From Pseudomonas rustica (GTDB lineage: Bacteria; Pseudomonadota; Gammaproteobacteria; Pseudomonadales; Pseudomonadaceae): 64,000 nucleotides of DNA. Shown here one piece after another: positions 15,958 to 23,494 of this stretch. The notes below the pieces were generated by a model, which saw nothing but the letters and a program-made list of their open reading frames with translations, searched no databases and had not been told where the DNA came from. The stretch's first letter is position 1. Every line of letters begins with the position of its first letter. Both the position numbers and the translations under genes were made by a program. Location: positions 35,097 through 99,096 of the forward strand of contig NZ_JAGYHF010000015.1 of NCBI RefSeq assembly GCF_018336155.1, written 5' to 3'.

Positions 15958-16016
15958 AATTGACCACTTTTTTTACTAGACCTTCGGCGCACAAAGCGCC
16001 AAAAGAGGACAGCTTC

Positions 16017-16589
16017 ATGGAAGCATTGCACCAGAAAATCCGCGAACAAGGCATTGTGCTTTCCGACCAGGTCCTGAAGGTCGACGCCTTCCTGAACCAC
16101 CAGATCGACCCGGCCCTGATGAAGCTGATCGGCGACGAATTCGCCGCGCTGTTCAAGGATTCGGGCATCACCAAGATCGTCACCATCGAAGCCTCGGGCA
16201 TCGCCCCGGCGATCATGACCGGTCTGAACCTCGGCGTGCCGGTGATCTTCGCCCGTAAGCAACAGTCCCTGACCCTGACCGAAAACCTGCTGTCGGCGAC
16301 CGTTTACTCGTTCACCAAAAAGACCGAAAGCACCGTGGCCATCTCGCCGCGCCACCTGACCAGCAGCGACCGCGTGCTGATCATCGACGACTTCCTGGCC
16401 AACGGTAAGGCCTCGCAAGCGCTGATCTCGATCATCAAACAGGCCGGCGCCACCGTGGCCGGCCTGGGCATCGTCATCGAGAAGTCGTTCCAGGGCGGCC
16501 GCGCCGAACTGGACTCGCAAGGCTACCGCGTCGAATCGCTGGCCCGCGTTAAATCGCTGACAGGTGGCGTTGTCACCTTCATCGAATAA
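16017..16589 (+). CDS. xpt: Xanthine phosphoribosyltransferase
   Basis: 190 residues, the size of the Bacillus-type Xpt. Converts xanthine and PRPP to XMP in purine salvage. Seen: start MEALHQKIREQGIVLSDQVL, EASGIAPAIMTG (pyrophosphate-binding loop region) and the PRPP motif VLIIDDFLANGKAS. ATG 16017 has AAGAGGAC upstream. It follows rep closely and may be read from it or from its own promoter in the 59-bp gap. No purine riboswitch pattern was seen upstream. Confidence 0.95.
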   Translation: MEALHQKIREQGIVLSDQVLKVDAFLNHQIDPALMKLIGDEFAALFKDSGITKIVTIEASGIAPAIMTGLNLGVPVIFARKQQSLTLTENLLSATVYSFTKKTESTVAISPRHLTSSDRVLIIDDFLANGKASQALISIIKQAGATVAGLGIVIEKSFQGGRAELDSQGYRVESLARVKSLTGGVVTFIE

Positions 16590-16607
16590 AGCCACACCGC
16601 AATACCC

Positions 16608-16818
16608 TTGTAGGAGCCGAGCTTGCTCGCGAAGGCGTCGTGTCAGTCGAATATTCTTTGACTGATCCACCGCTTTCGCGAGCAAGCTTTTCTCCTACAG
16701 TTGTTCGGGTACTCCGCAATCCCCGTGTAGGAGCTGTCGAGTGCAACGAGGCTGCGATCTTTTGATCTGATTTTCAGGATCAACATCAAAAGATCGCAGC
16801 GTGCCGCAGCTCCTACAG
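16608..16818. repeat. ~210-bp composite REP block, left copy flanking the ligase gene
   Basis: Two inverted pairs in a row. The first is AGCTTGCTCGCGAAGGCG ... CGCTTTCGCGAGCAAGC. The second is GTAGGAGCTGTCGAGTGC ... GTGCCGCAGCTCCTACA. The same block in the same orientation lies at 18113-18319, including the linkers (GTCGTGTCAGTCGA, GTTGTTCGGGTACTCCGCA), so the gene between is bracketed by direct repeats. Confidence 0.9.
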
Positions 16819-16825
16819 ATTTCAC

Positions 16826-17962
16826 TTAATCCATTCTGTAACCCGCCCCCGGTACCCCTTCGTGCATCGCAGCTTGAATATCCGCGTACAAGGCATTCGC
16901 CTCACCGGTGGTAATCGAACGAGAACAATCACGCAGCACCACATGCAAAAGCACGTTCTCCTGACCCGGTAACATCCCGAGTCGCTCAATGGCCTGCGCC
17001 GGTAAATCCGAACGTGGCCAGCGCCCCTTGATTCGCATCTCCTCGATCCATCCAGAGCAATCCCCTGCCGCCTGCAACATCCTCTCGGTCAATACCTCTT
17101 CACTCAATCCCGGCGTTACTGCCAACGAGATATCGCGGGCAATCGACGGCAAACGGGATACCGCAGTCCACGGATCCAGATCATGCATCTGCGCCTGCAC
17201 GCGCACATTCTGATCACGCAACAAACGAATATCAGGAATGCCTTTGCGCAACATCGTCAGGCGATCCAGCCCCATCCCAAGAGCGAGTCCGCCATGGCGC
17301 AGCGGATCAATCTGCAAACGCTGCAACAGCGACTTCGCGATACGCCCGCACTCAAGAACCTCGACCGGCACGCCATCATTCAACACATTCACTTCAATCC
17401 CGCCCTCGGTGTAGTGATGTGGACTTTCGCTATAAACCCAGGACTTTTCCGGGACGGCCGACTGCAAAATATCACCGACCAAACGCAGTAAATGCTCATG
17501 GGATGCCAGCTCCGGGTCACCCAATACCCAGATATCCATTTGGTGCGGCTCGGCGCAATGCCAACGATCTCGGCTATCACGCCTGAAGGTAATGCCTGGC
17601 GCTGCCAGCAAAATGGTTTGTCCCGGCCGACGAACCTCGGCGGCCTGCTGAAGCGCCGCAGGAATCTGGCTGGTGGTCTGCGTTCGCAAAAGCGAATGCT
17701 CATCGACCCAACGTGTGTGCTCGCTGCCAAGGGTAATTTCTGCCGGGTCGTAACCCAGCAAACCGTAGTTCTCTTCGGCGGACACAATCCTTGGCCCAAC
17801 CTGCAACTGCGCTCGGGGCCAGCCTCTTGCTGCGAGTCCTTGAAGGACTTCATTGAGCAGTAGTCGGACTGCGTGGTCGGGTTGGTTCTTTTCGGTTAAG
17901 TCAGTGAGGAGTAAGGCCTGCTCGACAGACTCTTGTGGCAAGTATTTCTTCGATGCTGACAC
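16826..17962 (-). CDS. srmL: PheS-related stand-alone ligase with FDX-ACB domain (SrmL type)
   Basis: 378 residues from a GTG (17960-17962) chosen for the GGGGG site 6 bases upstream; a longer ATG start lacks one. It resembles mitochondrial-type PheRS: class II core (~30-250) fused to an anticodon-binding FDX-ACB domain (~265-372, RLPSIARDISLAV). Motif 2 is kept (LLRTQTTSQIP; FRRDSRDRWHCAEPHQ), as is motif 3 (GMGLDRLTMLRKGIPDIRLL). The amino-acid pocket differs: PheRS FPFTEP is HHYTEG here (182-187) and GFAFG is GLALG (225-229). The organism must have ordinary PheST elsewhere, so this is unlikely to be the housekeeping enzyme. Annotators call such genes 'PheS-related mystery ligase SrmL', from memory. 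Substrate unknown. Confidence 0.82.
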   Translation of the reverse strand: MSASKKYLPQESVEQALLLTDLTEKNQPDHAVRLLLNEVLQGLAARGWPRAQLQVGPRIVSAEENYGLLGYDPAEITLGSEHTRWVDEHSLLRTQTTSQIPAALQQAAEVRRPGQTILLAAPGITFRRDSRDRWHCAEPHQMDIWVLGDPELASHEHLLRLVGDILQSAVPEKSWVYSESPHHYTEGGIEVNVLNDGVPVEVLECGRIAKSLLQRLQIDPLRHGGLALGMGLDRLTMLRKGIPDIRLLRDQNVRVQAQMHDLDPWTAVSRLPSIARDISLAVTPGLSEEVLTERMLQAAGDCSGWIEEMRIKGRWPRSDLPAQAIERLGMLPGQENVLLHVVLRDCSRSITTGEANALYADIQAAMHEGVPGAGYRMD

Positions 17963-18112
17963 TCTGTACCCCCCGAATTTGCTGCTGGATAGACCACAGA
18001 CAAACCTATCGACAGGCGAATGCCGACGACAATCCAAAAACTCAGTGATTGATGATTTTCAGAACGGGACTACGGATGGCATTCCGTATTCATTCAGATA
18101 TCAGACATGGCT

Positions 18113-18319
18113 CTTGTGGGAGCGGGCTTGCTCGCGAAGGCGTCGTGTCAGTCGATACATTTTTTGACCGATCCACCGCTTTCGCGAGCAAGCCCGCTCC
18201 CACAGTTGTTCGGGTACTCCGCAGTCGCCGTGTAGGAGCTGTCGAGTGCAACGAGGCTGCGATCTTTTGATCTTTTAAGGATCAGGATCAAAAGATCGCA
18301 GCGTGCCGCAGCTCCTACG
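18113..18319. repeat. ~207-bp composite REP block, right copy flanking the ligase gene
   Basis: Near-identical to 16608-16818 and in the same orientation. In this copy the first inverted pair carries GGGAGCGGGCTTGCTC / GCAAGCCCGCTCCCAC ends. Apart from this block, 17963-18314 holds only the likely upstream region of the ligase gene. Confidence 0.9.
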
Positions 18320-20243
18320 GGGTTTGGGTGGTGGCTTTTAGGCCGGTGAGGAGCAGGCGTTGGAAGAGGTCTTCTTTCAGGCCTTCCGGGTTTGTGAGTT
18401 GCATGCGTTCGAGGTGTTCGGGGTACAGCGATGCCTCGGGGGCGTCGAGGGCGGCTTTGCCGAGTTCGAGGATTTCGGTGAGTTTGAATTTGCTTTTTAG
18501 CCAGTTCAGCGCCCGCAGTAGATCCCGTTCGATCGGGGAGAAATCACAGCCCAGCGGGTACTCCGGAAACAGGTTTTTGTGCCGTGCGGCGATGGCTTGC
18601 AAACGCTGCGGCGTGTTGTCAGTGAAGCGGGGATCGAGGCGGAAATCCTTTGGCAGTTTGCCGACCTTTTGCGCTTGTTCGATCAGGCCCGGCTGGAAGC
18701 GTGAATCGCTGATGTTCAGCAGCGATTCGATCACTACGGCATCGGTTTTACCGCGCAGATCGGCGATGCCATATTCGGTCACGACGATGTCGCGCAGGTG
18801 CCGTGGGATCGTGCAGTGGCCGTATTCCCAAACGATGTTGGAGCTGACGTCGCCGCCGGATTCGCGCCAGCTGCGCAGGATCAGGATCGAGCGCGCGTCG
18901 CGCAACGCGTGGCCCTGCGCGACGAAGTTGTACTGCCCGCCGACACCGCTGAGTACTCGTCCATCCTCCAGTTGATCTGCCACGCCAGCGCCGAGCACGG
19001 TCATGGTAAACACCGTGTTGATGAATCGCGCGTCGAGGCGCTGCAAGCGCTTGAGTTCTTCCTGCCCGTAGAGCTCGTTGATGTAGCTGATGCGAGTCAT
19101 GTTGAATTCGAGGCGTTTGCTCAACGGCAACTCACGCAGTCGCTCGTAAAAACTGCGCGGGCCGAGGAAGAATCCGCCGTGCACGGAAATGCCGTCGGTT
19201 TGCGCCGCTTCGTCGAGGGTGCCGGCGTTGGCCTGCTCCTGCGTCGGCACATCGGGGTAGACCTTGCGCCGGATGATCCCGGCATCCGCCAGCACCAGCA
19301 GGCCGTTGACGAACATTTCGCTACAACCGTACAGGCCTTTGGCGAATGGCCCGGTGCCGCCCTCGCGGTTGATCAATTGCGCCCACTGACTGAGGTTGAT
19401 GTCATCGAGCAACGCCTGATAACCGGCGTTATCCGCCTGACGTGCGAGCAACGCGGCAGTCAGCGCATCACCCATCGAACCGATGCCAATCTGCAACGTG
19501 CCGCCGTCGCGCACCAGCGTACTCGCGTGCAAACCAATGAAATGGTCCTGAAACCCCACCGGCATGTTCGGCGTGGAAAACAGCGTGCTGCTGTCCTTCT
19601 CGTCGATCAGCAGGTCGAAGGTGTCGATGTCGACTTCGGCGTCGCCGGGCATGTACGGCAGATCGGTGTGCACCTGGCCGACCAGCAGAATCGTCTCCCC
19701 GGCTTCGCGACGTTTGGCGATCATCGGGAACAGGTCGAGGGTGATGTCGGGGTTGCAGCTCAGGCTCAGGCGATCCGGGTGTTCGCTGCTGCTGGCCAAT
19801 AACTGCGCCACCAGATTCAGCCCGGCGGCGTTGATGTCGCGGGCGGCGTGGCTGTAGTTGCTGCTGACGTAATCCTGCTGGGCCGGCGCGCTGTTGAGCA
19901 GGCTGCCGGGCTGCATGAAGAACTGTTCGATGCGGATGTTGGCGGGCAGGCTGTCGCGGTGCAGGTCGGCGAGGAAATCGAATTCCGCGTAGTCACCGAA
20001 GACGCGCTCGACGAAGGGTTCGATGAAGCGCTTTTGCAAGCCATCGCCCAACGCCGGGCGACCGAGGCACAGCGCGGTGTAGATCGTCAGCTGCCGCTCG
20101 GGCAGGCCTTTGATCCGCCGGTACAGCGCGTTGACGAAGTGATTGGGTTTGCCCAGGCCCAGCGGCATGCCCATGTGGATATGCGCCGGCAAGCGCGCCA
20201 GCACGTCGTCCACTGCTTGTTCGATCGAACACAACTGCACCAT
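18315..20243 (-). CDS. Acetyl-CoA hydrolase/transferase family protein
   Basis: 642 residues, longer than the ~500 of typical acetyl-CoA hydrolase or succinyl-CoA:acetate CoA-transferase. N-terminal CoA-transferase half includes HIHMGMPLGLGKPNHFVNAL and TIYTALCLGRPALG. The C-terminal half has GGQYNFVAQG, a family-like RSILILRSWRESGG and EYGIADLRGKTDAVV. It should transfer or hydrolyse CoA from a short acyl-CoA; substrate not determined. ATG at 20241-20243 has AGGAGG upstream. It overlaps the REP block at its end and is followed upstream by a large repeat region, so it is probably monocistronic. Confidence 0.88.
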   Translation of the reverse strand: MVQLCSIEQAVDDVLARLPAHIHMGMPLGLGKPNHFVNALYRRIKGLPERQLTIYTALCLGRPALGDGLQKRFIEPFVERVFGDYAEFDFLADLHRDSLPANIRIEQFFMQPGSLLNSAPAQQDYVSSNYSHAARDINAAGLNLVAQLLASSSEHPDRLSLSCNPDITLDLFPMIAKRREAGETILLVGQVHTDLPYMPGDAEVDIDTFDLLIDEKDSSTLFSTPNMPVGFQDHFIGLHASTLVRDGGTLQIGIGSMGDALTAALLARQADNAGYQALLDDINLSQWAQLINREGGTGPFAKGLYGCSEMFVNGLLVLADAGIIRRKVYPDVPTQEQANAGTLDEAAQTDGISVHGGFFLGPRSFYERLRELPLSKRLEFNMTRISYINELYGQEELKRLQRLDARFINTVFTMTVLGAGVADQLEDGRVLSGVGGQYNFVAQGHALRDARSILILRSWRESGGDVSSNIVWEYGHCTIPRHLRDIVVTEYGIADLRGKTDAVVIESLLNISDSRFQPGLIEQAQKVGKLPKDFRLDPRFTDNTPQRLQAIAARHKNLFPEYPLGCDFSPIERDLLRALNWLKSKFKLTEILELGKAALDAPEASLYPEHLERMQLTNPEGLKEDLFQRLLLTGLKATTQTP

Positions 20244-20370
20244 CTGAAGCCTCCTGCCCGTTCCGTGAATAGGGGTAGACCGAGATTGCCTTGAGTTTGC
20301 TGCAAAGAACAGCCCAAAGTCCTGGACGATTGTCGGCCACAGGAGGTGTTTAGGCTGGAGCTTGCTTGCC

Positions 20371-20681
20371 CTCACCCTAGCCCTCTCCCGGAGGGAGAGG
20401 GGACTGAATGGGGGATATTTGGGAGATACGCCGACGTGAACGTGATGTACCGAATCCATAGTCGCTAAGGTCTTTCAGGTCGATGTCGGACGCAAGAAAC
20501 CGCGGTCGTCCCCTCTCCCGGAGGGAGAGGGGACTGAATGGGGGATATTTGGGAGGTACGCCGACTTGAACGTGATGTACCGGATCCATAGTCGCTACGA
20601 CCTGTCAGGTCGATGGATAGCGCCATACACCGCGGTCGGCCCCCTCTCCCTCCGGGAGAGGGCTGGGGTGAGGGGCTCTTG
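20371..20681. repeat. Tandem 130-bp repeat bounded by CCCTCACCC / GGGTGAGGG inverted ends
   Basis: CCCTCTCCCGGAGGGAGAGG recurs at 20381 and 20511, and the 130-bp units between (including GGACTGAATGGGGGATATTT and CATAGTCGCTA) are largely the same. The left end CCCTCACCCTAGCCCTCTCC is answered at the right by GAGAGGGCTGGGGTGAGGGG. It fills most of the 493-bp gap between the CoA-transferase gene and cytochrome c5. Confidence 0.88.
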
Positions 20682-20693
20682 AATCGCAGGCAC

Positions 20694-20721
20694 AAAAAAA
20701 CCGTCCGAAGACGGTTTTTTT
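20694..20721 (-). terminator. Intrinsic terminator of cytochrome c5
   Basis: AAAAAAACCGTC CGAA GACGGTTTTTTT. Symmetrical, so it can act in both directions; the cytochrome gene ends 15 bp away on the minus strand. Confidence 0.9.
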
Positions 20722-20736
20722 CATCAGATGCACGCC

Positions 20737-21165
20737 TTATTTCAGACCGGACATCTTCTCGATCGCGCCCTTCAGCTCTTCATCCGAGCAATCGGCGCAG
20801 GTGCCTTTCGGCGGCATCGAATTGATACCGGTGATGGCTTTGGCAAGGATGCCATCAAGGCCGCCTTGGTGATCCGCACGTTCTTTCCACGCGGCCGTGT
20901 CACCGATCTTCGGCGCACCCAACAACCCGGTACCGTGGCAAGCGTTGCAATGTTTGGCAATCACTTCGTCGGGGGTTTTCGCGCCGCCACCGCCGCCGGC
21001 AGTCGCAGCCACTTCCATCCCTTTGCATTCCTGACCTTGAACGCACACCTGGCCGACAGGCTCGAGGCGTTTGGCAATGTCGTCATTCGTCGCAGCTTGA
21101 GCGCTGACAGCCCAGAGGGCCAGTACGGTTGCTGGTGCAGCCAGCATTTTCATAATTAGGTTCAC
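20737..21165 (-). CDS. cycB: Cytochrome c5-family protein
   Basis: 142 residues. Signal peptide (residues 1-24, ending SAQA) for periplasmic export, then a class I c-type haem site CNACH around residue 71 and the distal Met in INSMPPKGTCADCSDEEL, with the extra Cys pair typical of c5. It carries electrons between periplasmic redox partners. A GTG at 21163-21165 is chosen since GAGGGTG lies upstream; ATG at 21153 is an alternative giving a slightly shorter signal peptide. Monocistronic with its own terminator. The symbol follows the cytochrome I remember at this place in P. aeruginosa. Confidence 0.88.
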   Translation of the reverse strand: MNLIMKMLAAPATVLALWAVSAQAATNDDIAKRLEPVGQVCVQGQECKGMEVAATAGGGGGAKTPDEVIAKHCNACHGTGLLGAPKIGDTAAWKERADHQGGLDGILAKAITGINSMPPKGTCADCSDEELKGAIEKMSGLK

Positions 21166-21335
21166 GCGTTCACCCTCAATGGTGGCTATTCACGCCTGCG
21201 GCCACGGTTCGCAGGCGGGCGCAAGTATAGCGGGTAGCCCGCCACACTGAAACAACCCCATGATTAAAGGGGTCTTGTTGCGCATCGGTAAAACAGCTTG
21301 GGTGCCTTTGCCGTAGTGGCCTGGCGCCTCTTGGT

Positions 21336-21884
21336 TTAAAAGTTTGCCGGCGTGGCTGCGCTGATTAGTCGCGCAGGCAAGTCGAACGGATTACGGAAAC
21401 GATGCGGCTTGGTACTTTCAAAGTAGTAGCTGTCGCCGGCTTCGAGAATAAAAGTTTCAAGGCCCACCACCAATTCCAGACGACCCTCCACCAGAATCCC
21501 GGTTTCCTCGCCTTCATGGGTGAGCATTTCTTCGCCGGTATCAGCGCCCGGCGGGTAGATTTCGTTGAGGAAGGCGATGGCGCGACTGGGGTGCGCGCGG
21601 CCGACCAGTTTCATGGTCACGGCGCCGTCGGAAATGTCGATCAGCTCGTTGGCCTTGTAGACGATCTGGGTCGGAACTTCCTGCAGGATTTCTTCGGAAA
21701 AGAACTCGACCATGGACATGGGAATGCCGCCCAGCACCTTTCTCAGCGAACTGATCGAAGGGCTGACGCTGTTCTTTTCGATCATCGAAATGGTGCTGTT
21801 GGTGACGCCCGCGCGTTTGGCGAGTTCACGCTGGGAAAGCCCTTTGAGCTTGCGGATCGATTGCAGTCGTTCACCGACGTCCAA
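21336..21884 (-). CDS. pauR: XRE-cupin regulator, PauR-like polyamine repressor
   Basis: 182 residues. N-terminal helix-turn-helix (residues ~6-60, LSQRELAKRAGVTNSTISMI) and C-terminal cupin (~105-178, PGADTGEEMLTHEGEETGIL and AGDSYYFESTKPHRFRN). This is the PuuR/PauR architecture; in P. aeruginosa PauR, next to dadX, represses polyamine catabolic genes and is relieved by putrescine or cadaverine. Target genes in this window would be the PauB-type oxidase (26078) and kauB (37264). Co-oriented with dadX, 88 bp downstream of its stop. Symbol from domains and synteny. Confidence 0.85.
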   Translation of the reverse strand: MDVGERLQSIRKLKGLSQRELAKRAGVTNSTISMIEKNSVSPSISSLRKVLGGIPMSMVEFFSEEILQEVPTQIVYKANELIDISDGAVTMKLVGRAHPSRAIAFLNEIYPPGADTGEEMLTHEGEETGILVEGRLELVVGLETFILEAGDSYYFESTKPHRFRNPFDLPARLISAATPANF

Positions 21885-21972
21885 GGCGCGAGCCTCCTGA
21901 TGTTGTAAGAATATTGAGCGTTATCATGGCGACAGCGTTCAGTATTTACAACACTTGGCCCCCGCAGCGGCG

Positions 21973-23046
21973 TCAACCCTCGGAATAGAGCCTTGGCACT
22001 CGACGCAGGTTGCAGAAGATCTGGTACGGGATGGTGTCGGCCCACTTCGCCACTTCACTGGCGAGGATATTTTTCCCCCAGAGCTCAACAGTCGAACCGA
22101 GACCGGCTTCCGGCACATCGGTAAGATCGATGCAAAGCATGTCCATCGACACGCGACCGATAATGCGACTGCGTTTACCGGCCACCAAAACCGGGGTGCC
22201 GGTCGGCGCCTGACGCGGGTAGCCGTCGGCGTAACCCATGGCGACCACGCCGATGCGCATCGGTTTGTCGGTGATGAATTTGGCGCCGTAGCCCACCGGC
22301 TCACCGGCCGGCAATTCGCGCACGCTGATGACTTTCGATTCCAGGGTCATCACCGGTTGCAAACGATCGGCAACAGCATTGGCTTCTTCGAACGGGGTCG
22401 CGCCGTAGAGCATGATGCCCGGACGCACCCAATCACTATGAATCTGCGGCCAGCCAAGCACAGCGGGCGAGTTGCGCAGACTGACTTCAGCCGCCAGCCC
22501 CTGACGCGCCGCTTCAAATACCGCGACTTGCTCGATGCTGCTCTGCGCGTGCAGTTCATCGGCGCGGGCGAAGTGGCTCATCAACACAATTTTCGCCACT
22601 TTGCCGCTGGCCAGCAGACGCTGATAAGCCGCCGGATAATCCTTTGGATGCAACCCGACGCGGTGCATGCCCGAATCGAGCTTCAGCCACACGGTGATCG
22701 GTTTGCTCAGCGCGGCCTGCTCGATCGCTTCGAGCTGCCAGAGCGAGTGCACCACCGTCCAGAAATCATGCTCGACGATCAGCGCCAGCTCATCAGCTTC
22801 AAAAAAGCCTTCAAGCAACAACACCGGCGCACGAATGCCAGCGGCGCGCAGCTCCAAAGCCTCTTCGATGCAAGCCACGGCAAAACCGTCGGCCTCGGCT
22901 TCCAGCGCCTGGGCGCAGCGCACCGCGCCATGTCCGTACGCATCGGCCTTGATCACCGCCAGCGCCTTGGCGCCGGTGACTTCGCGGGCAATTCGGTAGT
23001 TGTGGCGCAGGGCTTCTAGGTCGATCAGGGCACGGGCAGGACGCAT
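21973..23046 (-). CDS. dadX: Catabolic alanine racemase DadX
   Basis: 357 residues, normal length. Interconverts L- and D-alanine with PLP, feeding DadA. Seen: the PLP lysine in AVIKADAYGHGA (Lys33), the substrate-side motif WLKLDSGMHRVGL, LRNSPAVLGWPQIHSDWVRPG and the C-terminal catalytic Tyr in VVAMGYADGYPR. Third gene of the dadA-RidA-dadX operon; 94 bp separate it from the RidA gene. Catabolic DadX rather than biosynthetic Alr is inferred from the operon. Confidence 0.96.
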   Translation of the reverse strand: MRPARALIDLEALRHNYRIAREVTGAKALAVIKADAYGHGAVRCAQALEAEADGFAVACIEEALELRAAGIRAPVLLLEGFFEADELALIVEHDFWTVVHSLWQLEAIEQAALSKPITVWLKLDSGMHRVGLHPKDYPAAYQRLLASGKVAKIVLMSHFARADELHAQSSIEQVAVFEAARQGLAAEVSLRNSPAVLGWPQIHSDWVRPGIMLYGATPFEEANAVADRLQPVMTLESKVISVRELPAGEPVGYGAKFITDKPMRIGVVAMGYADGYPRQAPTGTPVLVAGKRSRIIGRVSMDMLCIDLTDVPEAGLGSTVELWGKNILASEVAKWADTIPYQIFCNLRRVPRLYSEG

Positions 23047-23140
23047 GGCGGCAGACTTCTAGGCGGTCATGGGAATAAAAACCGGCGCCGACTGACGACG
23101 TGAACCGCCAACAGCGCCGGGAGAGGGATCTTTACAACAG

Positions 23141-23494
23141 TTACGGCAGCGCGGCGACGATAGAGATCTCTACCAGAATGCTCGGCTTGGCCATTTTCGC
23201 CTCAACGGTCGCGCGGGCCGGGGCGGCGCCTTTTGGCAGCCACTGATCCCACACCGAGTTCATCCCGGCGAAGTGCTCATCGATGCCGTTCAGGTAAATC
23301 GTTGCCGACAACAGGTGTTGCTTATCGGTGCCGGCCAGATCAAGCAAGCGTTCGATATTGGCCAGAACGTCGCGGGTCTGCTGTTCAATCCCGGCATTGA
23401 AGTCGTCGCCGACCTGCCCGGCCAAATACACGGTGCCGTTGTGGCTGACGATCTGACTCATGCGCTCATTGGTGAGCTGGCGCTGGATTGACAT
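23141..23494 (-). CDS. RidA-family protein of the dad operon
   Basis: 117 residues of the YjgF/YER057c/UK114 (Rid) fold. Relatives deaminate reactive 2-aminoacrylate and other imines. Seen: VSHNGTVYLAGQVGDD, TRDVLANIERLLDLAGTDK, a degenerate C-terminus PARATVEAKMAKPSILVEIS; the Arg of the PxRxxV motif is kept (ARAT). The ATG at 23492-23494 lies inside the end of dadA, overlapping by 29 bp, so translation is probably coupled. A role in handling the iminopyruvate released by DadA is plausible. Distinct from the RidA at 59527. Confidence 0.88.
   Translation of the reverse strand: MSIQRQLTNERMSQIVSHNGTVYLAGQVGDDFNAGIEQQTRDVLANIERLLDLAGTDKQHLLSATIYLNGIDEHFAGMNSVWDQWLPKGAAPARATVEAKMAKPSILVEISIVAALP

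Noticed and set aside
15958..16016. Purine riboswitch before xpt
   Set aside because: The gap is only 59 bp with no aptamer-like stems; purine riboswitches of this type are a Firmicutes feature.
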